Shown: positions 1-5,669 of the stretch, piece by piece
Position numbering within the stretch: the stretch's first letter is position 1
Layout of the letters: every line of letters starts with the position of its first letter
Assembly: GCA_900552445.1 (NCBI GenBank)
Contig: URZS01000035.1
Span: 1 to 8,223 of the forward strand
Reading direction: 5' to 3'
DNA: 8,223 bases
From: an uncultured Veillonella sp.
GTDB lineage: Bacteria; Bacillota; Negativicutes; Veillonellales; Veillonellaceae
The notes under the pieces: generated by a model
Databases searched by the model: none
What the model saw: the letters and a program-made list of their open reading frames with translations, nothing else
What the model was told of the DNA's origin: nothing
Translations under genes and position numbers: made by a program

Positions 1-383
1 AATGCAATTGAAGCAAGACCATACACAATAGTTACCCTTACATTATCTATACTTACTTCTCCATTTTTTGCAAGTACACCTGTCGGACTAAATAGAACTA
101 CAGGTCCACCGATTGGTCCAAAAGGAATATAAAACTCTACACTTTCAGCAGTATGAGTCTCACCATTCAAGATATACTTAATATCATAACCATAAATATA
201 TTTATCCATACCACGAGCTAATGGTAGTTCCTTTATAACTCGTGGAAGTATAGACACAATCGTTACTGGAGTTCCATTGCGACGTAATACAAATCGTTTG
301 ATAATTAAATACAACCCACTAAGTATTAACCAAAGAGCCACACAACAGAAGTAAAATACAAAAAACTCCATGCCGCTACCCAT
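1..383 (-). CDS. Membrane-anchored protein of unknown function, C-terminus cut off by window edge
   Basis: An open frame begins at ATG 383 and runs off the window after 127 codons with no stop. The start is supported by a GGAG ribosome site six bases upstream inside AGGAAAGGAG; a second in-frame ATG (codon 5, position 371) has no comparable site. Residues about 6-28 form one hydrophobic helix (FFVFYFCC...LYLIIK) followed by basic residues KRFVLRR, which suggests a single-pass membrane anchor with the remainder on the outside or in the cytoplasm. The rest, about residues 36-127, looks like a beta-rich soluble domain (IYGYDIKYILNGETHTAE, then a glycine/proline-rich FGPIGGPVV). A helix followed by a Tyr-x-Tyr-x-x-x-Tyr/Asn-Gly pattern vaguely recalls DUF3592-type proteins, but I cannot support that assignment. 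It has its own promoter just upstream, within the palindromic element after dnaB. Confidence 0.72.
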   Translation of the reverse strand, partial: MGSGMEFFVFYFCCVALWLILSGLYLIIKRFVLRRNGTPVTIVSILPRVIKELPLARGMDKYIYGYDIKYILNGETHTAESVEFYIPFGPIGGPVVLFSPTGVLAKNGEVSIDNVRVTIVYGLASIA

Positions 384-427
384 CACGCGCTCCTTTCCTA
401 ACAATACACTGAAAACTATCTAGTTCT

Positions 428-457
428 ATTATATATTGATGGGACTCATTTTGCTAA
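428..457 (-). promoter_or_regulatory. Probable sigma-70-type promoter for the gene at 383-1
   Basis: Read on the minus strand there is a perfect TATAAT (428-433) 18 bases downstream of TTAGCA (452-457, four of six matches to TTGACA). Transcription would start near 421, giving a leader of about 38 bases with the ribosome site of the 383-1 gene. The -35 box lies inside the near-palindrome at 433-575 and the -10 box straddles its edge. Predicted from sequence only. Confidence 0.55.
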
Positions 458-575
458 CGTAATACAAAAAGAGCACCACCTATCGAGGGGCGACTTACGT
501 GTCGTTTGGAGCCACGAGATAGGTGGTGCTTTTTTGTAACTAAGTTGTCGAAATAAAGTCGGACCCCATCAATAT
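433..575. repeat. 143-base near-palindromic element containing the dnaB terminator
   Basis: The outer ends are an exact 11-base inverted repeat, ATATTGATGGG (433-443) and its complement (565-575). The inner arms 463-484 and 518-538 pair over 21 bases with one bulged G (471). Between them sits a small CGAC/GTCG hairpin (491-494/501-504). Intervening segments 444-462 and 539-564 pair poorly and differ in length. The element fills most of the gap between dnaB and the next gene. It could be a miniature inverted-repeat element: the ATAT at each end may be part of the repeat or a target duplication, and since ATAT is its own complement the two cannot be told apart. It could also be an elaborate bidirectional terminator. 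No second copy exists in this window. Confidence 0.55.
463..538 (-). terminator. Bidirectional intrinsic terminator after dnaB
   Basis: A perfect 13-base stem (472-484 with 518-530, AGCACCACCTATC and its complement) has T-tracts leaving it in both directions: TTTTT at 470-466 on the minus strand, and six T at 530-535 on the plus strand. The A/T flanks extend the pairing to 21 bases with one bulge. The 33-base loop holds a 4-base inner hairpin. It lies about 60 bases past the dnaB stop and should end the yybS-gdpP-rplI-dnaB transcript. The unusually large loop is the only odd point. Confidence 0.85.
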
Positions 576-598
576 AGGCACACCCACGATAGTTTTCA

Positions 599-1957
599 TT
601 ATTGTTCCGGCCCCATATCTTTGTATACCGCGTCTCTAAATTGTGTGAATTCCCCAACGAATTGAAGTTCCACGGTACCGACGGAACCATTACGGTGTTT
701 ACGAATGAGGACTTCTGCATTGTCCCCTTTTTCGGAGTTTTCATCGTAATATTTATCGCGGTACAAGAAGATAACGATATCCGCATCTTGCTCGAGGGAA
801 CCAGATTCACGAAGGTCAGAAAGTACAGGCCGTTTATCTGGTCTGCTTTCAACACTACGAGACAACTGAGACAAGGCAATGAGAGGCACATTGAACTCAC
901 GAGCGATCAATTTAAGGTTACGAGAGATTTCAGAAACCTCTTGTTGACGGTTCTCGCTGCCCTTGCCGGAGTTGCGGCCTTGCATCAACTGAATATAGTC
1001 GACGATAACGAGATCGAGACCATGTTCCACCTTAAGACGGCGCAATTTAGATCGCATATCTTGTACGGTAAGGCCCGGCGTATCATCGATAAAGAGCTTG
1101 GATTTACTCATGCGATCCGCTGCGGCAATAACCTTTTCCCAGTCAGCTGGATCCATATTCGCACGGCGCAATTTTTCAGAGCTCACGCCTGCCACAGAGG
1201 ACAGAATACGACCAACGAGCTGCTCTTTGCCCATTTCTAGGGAGAAGAAAGCTACCGTCTTGTCATATAGCATCGTTACGTTTTGAGCGATGTTCAAGGT
1301 GAAAGCCGTTTTCCCCATCGCAGGACGAGCGGCTACGAGGATGAGGTCAGATTTTTGCAGACCATTAAATATATGGTCTACATCTTTGAAGCCTGTTGGC
1401 ACGCCTGTAATGGCCCCATCATGCTGTTGCAAGGCGTTTAACTTATCTAAGTTAGATAATACTATCTCACTAATTGGAGCAAAGGAAGATTCAGATTGAG
1501 TTTGACCACTTACGTCTAGTATCATTTGCTCTGCCTTGTTGAGGATAGCCGTTGGCTCATCTTCGCCAGCGTACGTCATGCCTACGATTTTATTCCCTGC
1601 ATCGATAAGGCGGCGCAACTGAGCTTTCTCGCTAATGATCTTTGCGTGTTCCTCCACATTGTAGGACACCGATTCATTAGCAAGAGATGTAATATAAGCA
1701 AGACCACCTACCGCATCGAGTCGCTTGCGACGGTCTAACTCTTCACCAACAGTGATAAAGTCTACCGTCTTATTGGCATGCACGATTTCTAAAATAGCAT
1801 CATAAATAATACGATGCGCATCGCGGTAAAAGTCTTCAGATTTTAGAATGCTCGTCACTGTATCAACAACAGCGCCCGAGTTCGATCCATTGGTTAATAA
1901 GGCCCCCAAAACGGCCTTTTCCGCATCTAGATTATGCGGTGGAATGCGTACATCCAT
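599..1957 (-). CDS. dnaB: Replicative DNA helicase DnaB (DnaC in Bacillus naming)
   Basis: This is the hexameric 5'-3' helicase that unwinds DNA at the replication fork, loaded at the origin and partnered with primase. The product is 452 residues, the usual family length. The N-terminal primase-interaction domain begins with IPPHNLDAEKAVLGALL (about 5-21). The RecA-like C-terminal domain has Walker A RPAMGKTA (211-218), the Walker B strand DLVIVDYIQLM (about 315-325), the conserved ALSQLSRSVESRP...DLRESGSLEQDAD segment (about 361-392), and KHRNG (420-424) holding the probable arginine finger R422. I chose ATG 1957 because AAGGGG lies six bases upstream and the family N-terminus starts there; the frame is open upstream to another ATG at 2008, but those residues fall in the rplI-dnaB hairpin and do not resemble DnaB. 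No intein is present. It is the last gene of the operon. Confidence 0.97.
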   Translation of the reverse strand: MDVRIPPHNLDAEKAVLGALLTNGSNSGAVVDTVTSILKSEDFYRDAHRIIYDAILEIVHANKTVDFITVGEELDRRKRLDAVGGLAYITSLANESVSYNVEEHAKIISEKAQLRRLIDAGNKIVGMTYAGEDEPTAILNKAEQMILDVSGQTQSESSFAPISEIVLSNLDKLNALQQHDGAITGVPTGFKDVDHIFNGLQKSDLILVAARPAMGKTAFTLNIAQNVTMLYDKTVAFFSLEMGKEQLVGRILSSVAGVSSEKLRRANMDPADWEKVIAAADRMSKSKLFIDDTPGLTVQDMRSKLRRLKVEHGLDLVIVDYIQLMQGRNSGKGSENRQQEVSEISRNLKLIAREFNVPLIALSQLSRSVESRPDKRPVLSDLRESGSLEQDADIVIFLYRDKYYDENSEKGDNAEVLIRKHRNGSVGTVELQFVGEFTQFRDAVYKDMGPEQ

Positions 1958-1994
1958 GATAATCCCCTTCACACAACCACTATGGATAAAAGAA

Positions 1995-2021
1995 TTCACC
2001 ATACTCAAAGAGCATGGTGAA
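1995..2021 (-). terminator. Hairpin between rplI and dnaB, possible partial terminator
   Basis: On the minus-strand RNA, TTCACCATGCTC pairs with GAGTATGGTGAA around a UUU loop: 12 pairs with one G-U. It starts six bases after the rplI stop and is followed by TTCTTTTATCC, a broken T-tract. The G-U pair forms only on the minus strand, which supports function in that direction. It could lower dnaB expression relative to rplI, or protect the upstream mRNA. The T-tract is too poor to expect full termination, and no promoter for dnaB is evident downstream of it. Confidence 0.5.
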
Positions 2022-2026
2022 CACTA

Positions 2027-2473
2027 TTATTCAGCTACTACATTAACCTTGATAGTACTTGTAATCTCAGGATGAACACGAACTAAAACGTCATGTACGC
2101 CTAATGTTTTCAATGGTTCTTTGATTTCGATTTTCTTTTTATCGATATCTACTTTGTATTGAGCTTTAGCTGCATCGGAAATGTCTTTTGCAGTAACAGA
2201 ACCGAATACGCGACCTTCTTCGCCCATGCGAACTTTTACAGTTACTTCAACCTTAGTCAATTGAGCTGCCAAGATTTTAGCTTCATCGTTCGCTACTACT
2301 TTATGGTGAGCAATGGAGTCTTGTTTTTGTTTTGCGTTATTTACGTTAGTTGTTGTACCTTCAAGGCCTAAACCTTTTTTAATCAATACATTACGACCAT
2401 ATGCGTCGCTAACTTCAACGATTTCGCCTTTTTTACCAACTTTTTTAACGTCTTCTAACAATACTACTTTCAT
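2027..2473 (-). CDS. rplI: 50S ribosomal protein L9
   Basis: L9 binds 23S rRNA near the base of the L1 stalk in the large subunit and helps suppress frameshifting. At 148 residues it matches the family length of about 149. The N-terminal rRNA-binding domain is recognisable from MKVVLLEDVKKVGKKGE and the SDAYGRNVLIKKGL segment (about 1-36). A lysine/alanine-rich connecting helix follows (about 41-75). The C-terminal domain contains MGEEGRVFGSVTAKDI (about 83-98). Its ATG overlaps the gdpP stop codon as ATGA (2470-2473), and its ribosome site AGGAGG lies inside the last glutamate codons of gdpP, so translation is probably coupled. A hairpin separates it from dnaB. Confidence 0.98.
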   Translation of the reverse strand: MKVVLLEDVKKVGKKGEIVEVSDAYGRNVLIKKGLGLEGTTTNVNNAKQKQDSIAHHKVVANDEAKILAAQLTKVEVTVKVRMGEEGRVFGSVTAKDISDAAKAQYKVDIDKKKIEIKEPLKTLGVHDVLVRVHPEITSTIKVNVVAE

Positions 2474-4497
2474 TGTTGTTCCTCCTCTTGTTCAGCGGAA
2501 TGAAGGGCTTCTAGAGCACGCTCTAAAATGGCCTGCTTCGCTTCCTCTACGGTCATACCTTGTAATTGAGCACCAGCCACAGTTCTGTGACCACCGCCAC
2601 CCAAGGCTTCCATTACAACTTGTACGTTTACCTTGCCTTTGGATCGAGCGCTAACACCGATACCACCGTCATTCAAGGAATACAGTACAAAGGCTGCTTC
2701 AATATCTTCATTACTGATGAGCATATCCGCACTTTGTGCAGCTAATGCCATCATATCTTTCAAACCTTCAGGTGCTACGGAAATAGCAATCCCTTCGGTA
2801 CGATTGGCTTCAAATACTATTTTAGCACGCAATTGAACAGAATCGAAGGTTTCAATAAATAATTGTTTCACCTTTTCGATATCCGCCCCTGCACGGCGCA
2901 AGAATGCAGCCGCTTCAAAGGTACGCGCACCAGTTTGTTGAACAAAGTTCTTCGTATCTAGAACGATACCTGCATAGATGCCTGTAGCTTCCGCTTTTGA
3001 AAGCTTCACAGGAGCACCTGCATATTGTACGAGCTCTGTAACGAGCTCAGATGTGGACGATGCAGTAGGTTCCAAATACGTAAGTAATGGATTTTCTACA
3101 AAGTCCGCTGCGCGACGGTGATGGTCGATAACGATGCGTCGTTCAGAAATTTCAAGCGCCTCTGGGGCTGCTACCATTTCTTGACGATGCGTATCACACA
3201 CGATAGTGAGCGTATTCGCATCTACCCATACCTTTGCACCTTCTATGGTGATAAAATGCTCTTGCCAGAACTCAGATTCATTGAGAACGGCCACCATTTT
3301 ATCAATGGCACTCGTCTCATTTGAAAGTACAACACGTACTTCTTTACCAAGTGCTCGAGCAATGGCAGTAACGCCGATAATACCACCTAAGGCATCATAA
3401 TCTTCACGTTGATGACCCATGATAAGAATCTTATCGGAGTCGATCATGAGCTCATGCAAGGCTTGTGAAACAACGCGGGCACGAACACGTGTGTTCTTCT
3501 CAACACCGGCTGTATTACCACCGAAGAAGCGGGTGCTTTCACCATCCATAATACACACTTGGTCACCACCGCGACCTAATGCAATATCTAAGGCGGCACG
3601 AGCACGGCTAGACACATCTTTTACAGAGCCTACGTTCTCACTAATACCAATGGAAATCGTAGCTGGTACCTGACGCGGAGAAGGCAATTTACGGATTTTC
3701 TCAAGGATTTTAAAACCCTTTTCCTCCATCGCGCGAAGAGCGCCACGAGAGATGGCAAAGGTGTACATATCATCTTGGAAGTTACGAACGAAGCCTTCGT
3801 GGCCATCGATTTCATCTACGATGACATTGTTAATATCGGACCAAACGCTAGTATACTCGCGGTCACTAAGACCTTTTGTCAACTCTTCGAGATTATCGAT
3901 TTGAATCATACCCCATACAGGCTGATCCTCTTCGGCCTTGATACGAGCCTTTTCTACTTCCGTAATATTTTTGAAGTATAGCGCCATTACAGCATGTTCA
4001 GCTAGTTCATCTTCACTATGAATCTCTGGACGTGTATCACGAGGATCAATAAATTTGTAAATAATTTGGAAGTATTTGTCTTCATACTGTTCCGTCATAT
4101 ATCCGGATTTACCCCAGATTTTATCAAGGCGGAAGCCTGGTAAAAGAGCAGACATTTTTTGAAGTTTATTCCAGTCTACCTTGATCCAGTCTGAAAAAAC
4201 ACTGTTATTCCATACTAAAGTGCCTTGTTTATTAACAAGCGCAATGCCCATTGGCAAGTTTTGTAAAGCAAAGTTAGATGCTTGTGTGACGTTTTTCATC
4301 ATCGCCCCAAGCTGCTCCCTTGCCAAGCGACGGCGGTTATGAATGGTGTTGTAATTAATCAAATACGCCGCTACCACGATAATTAGTGCTAAAATTGCAA
4401 CAGCCCAGTTTAAATAGGCCAACAATAATAACAATAATGCGATAACGGTGATAATGGTAATTTCTAAACTTTGCCATTTCCGTTGAAAGGATTTCAT
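2470..4497 (-). CDS. gdpP: Cyclic-di-AMP phosphodiesterase GdpP (YybT family, DHH/DHHA1)
   Basis: GdpP hydrolyses the second messenger c-di-AMP to pApA at the membrane; in Firmicutes this affects potassium/osmotic balance, wall stress and beta-lactam tolerance. The 675 residues match the family (about 655-675). Order: two membrane helices (about 13-48); a PAS-like domain (about 70-175); a degenerate GGDEF domain (about 190-315) in which the signature is replaced by NFQDDMYTF (239-247), followed by the family's GRGGDQV motif; then the DHH catalytic domain with GHQREDYDALGG (361-372), DTHR (435-438), IDHH (457-460) and AGIVLDTKNF with D514; and DHHA1 with GGGGHRTVAGA (633-643). The metal-binding residues expected of an active enzyme all appear present. 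The ATG start has AAAGGAGG five bases upstream. It follows yybS by 16 bases and overlaps rplI by four. Confidence 0.96.
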   Translation of the reverse strand: MKSFQRKWQSLEITIITVIALLLLLLAYLNWAVAILALIIVVAAYLINYNTIHNRRRLAREQLGAMMKNVTQASNFALQNLPMGIALVNKQGTLVWNNSVFSDWIKVDWNKLQKMSALLPGFRLDKIWGKSGYMTEQYEDKYFQIIYKFIDPRDTRPEIHSEDELAEHAVMALYFKNITEVEKARIKAEEDQPVWGMIQIDNLEELTKGLSDREYTSVWSDINNVIVDEIDGHEGFVRNFQDDMYTFAISRGALRAMEEKGFKILEKIRKLPSPRQVPATISIGISENVGSVKDVSSRARAALDIALGRGGDQVCIMDGESTRFFGGNTAGVEKNTRVRARVVSQALHELMIDSDKILIMGHQREDYDALGGIIGVTAIARALGKEVRVVLSNETSAIDKMVAVLNESEFWQEHFITIEGAKVWVDANTLTIVCDTHRQEMVAAPEALEISERRIVIDHHRRAADFVENPLLTYLEPTASSTSELVTELVQYAGAPVKLSKAEATGIYAGIVLDTKNFVQQTGARTFEAAAFLRRAGADIEKVKQLFIETFDSVQLRAKIVFEANRTEGIAISVAPEGLKDMMALAAQSADMLISNEDIEAAFVLYSLNDGGIGVSARSKGKVNVQVVMEALGGGGHRTVAGAQLQGMTVEEAKQAILERALEALHSAEQEEEQQ

Positions 4498-4513
4498 AAC
4501 GGCCTCCTTTCTA

Positions 4514-5473
4514 TTACAAGCTACGTTTTTGGAAACGTGCTCGCATATCTAAAAACATATCAAAAATACCGTATATAACGAGTGCCATCGGACTCATCAC
4601 ATATAAGAGAGCTATAATAATAAATCTGAAAAATCCGGCTAAATTATAAGATTTCATAATAGATAGTAAGCATGTAATACCATTTAAACCACATACCATA
4701 CCACCAAATAAAGCTAAGTTAAGACCTACATCTGAAATAATAGTGTTTGTATAGCCTAGATACTGCTCACCGTAAGCAAGAATAATGCCTACTGCTAATA
4801 CACCAGCACCCCAAATTGGCAAGCGCCATGTATCCATAGTCGGCAGCGTACGCATTACGCTATTTGTACGTCCACCAATATAAGATACAAGCTTAGCTAA
4901 CATATAAACTACCACTGCATTGGCAGCAAACCAATACGCCAAAAGCATTCGTTTCGCTTGTTGGATCGTAAAATCTAAACGATTAATATATGCATCCATT
5001 TGCTCTTGTGTCATAGGCTGTTGCTTAACAGACTCAATGATAGCATTCTTTAAATCTACATCAATCATTTGATTAATTTGACTCAAATCAAAGGATGTAA
5101 GACCTGCAGAAATAAAAATCCCCATAAGGCTCGTTACAGTTAACGCAATAGCCGGTATAACGATGAGCTTCCCAAAAGACCAATTCGCTCTAAAAGCTTC
5201 ACCGAGGAAGATACTTGGCAAGGAATATGCCAAGATGGTAGCCATTGCCATTAATGGACCTACTAAAAGGGAGACCAGCACGAATGCCACCACTGATGCG
5301 GCACAACTATATTTACTACCCCACCGGATACCAATCAGTGCAATCCCAGATGGTGCAACTAAGGTGGCAAGCAAACTAAGAAATGGCACTGTAGAGCCTA
5401 CTATAGTTAACATAACAACAATGGTTGATACAAATGCTGTTTCTACCATCGCTCTTGTATTTGTTTGTTTCAT
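4514..5473 (-). CDS. yybS: YybS-like polytopic membrane protein (DUF2232)
   Basis: This is a 319-residue, highly hydrophobic protein with roughly seven to nine membrane helices, for example about 10-28, 30-50, 56-95 (probably two), 102-124, 172-198, 217-235, 248-270 and 278-305. A hydrophilic stretch at about 126-170 (QINQMIDVDLKN...QMDAYINRL) forms a loop or soluble helical insert. The length, helix pattern, GIRWG motif (about 48-52) and position immediately before gdpP-rplI-dnaB match the DUF2232/YybS family of Firmicutes. Its molecular role is not established; a transporter-like or ECF S-component-like fold has been suggested for relatives, and the link to gdpP hints at a membrane or c-di-AMP-related job (inference). 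The ATG at 5473 has GGAG four bases upstream. It is the first gene of the operon, about 40 bases behind a strong promoter. Confidence 0.88.
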   Translation of the reverse strand: MKQTNTRAMVETAFVSTIVVMLTIVGSTVPFLSLLATLVAPSGIALIGIRWGSKYSCAASVVAFVLVSLLVGPLMAMATILAYSLPSIFLGEAFRANWSFGKLIVIPAIALTVTSLMGIFISAGLTSFDLSQINQMIDVDLKNAIIESVKQQPMTQEQMDAYINRLDFTIQQAKRMLLAYWFAANAVVVYMLAKLVSYIGGRTNSVMRTLPTMDTWRLPIWGAGVLAVGIILAYGEQYLGYTNTIISDVGLNLALFGGMVCGLNGITCLLSIMKSYNLAGFFRFIIIALLYVMSPMALVIYGIFDMFLDMRARFQKRSL

Positions 5474-5520
5474 AAATCTCCATTCTATATATAAGAAGAT
5501 AGATTAATTGGTATCTTTTT

Positions 5521-5549
5521 ATTATAACAGTTTAAAAGGGTAACTTCAA
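5521..5549 (-). promoter_or_regulatory. Strong sigma-70-type promoter for yybS-gdpP-rplI-dnaB
   Basis: On the minus strand, TTGAAG (5544-5549, four of six matches to TTGACA) is followed by a 17-base spacer and a perfect TATAAT (5521-5526). Transcription would begin near 5514, giving a leader of about 40 bases before the yybS ATG. It sits between the terminator after RNase J and yybS, which makes the four-gene operon an independent transcription unit. Confidence 0.8.
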
Positions 5550-5622
5550 ATACCCCATATAGTAGCTAAATGCGATAGGATAGCTATTTATAGTAATTTT
5601 TAAAGCCCATTTTTTAAATGTC

Positions 5623-5654
5623 AAAAGTACCACATCATACGATGCGGTACTTTT
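5623..5654 (-). terminator. Intrinsic terminator after the RNase J gene
   Basis: AAAAGTACC-A-CATC pairs with GATG-C-GGTACTTTT around an ATAC loop, 13 pairs with one internal mismatch, starting 15 bases after the RNase J stop. The stem ends in TTTT on the minus strand and has A/T-rich flanks on both sides, so it may work in both directions. It isolates the RNase J transcript from the yybS promoter just downstream. Confidence 0.8.
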
Positions 5655-5669
5655 GTGTATTGTATGTGA

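Noticed and set aside
454..900. 148-codon minus-strand frame over the end of dnaB and the terminator
   Set aside because: It lies in a different frame from dnaB, whose protein is certain, and runs into the terminator stem.
1958..2008. Upstream ATG that would add 17 residues to DnaB
   Set aside because: The extra residues fall in the rplI-dnaB hairpin and spacer, do not resemble a DnaB N-terminus, and the ATG at 1957 has a good AAGGGG site.
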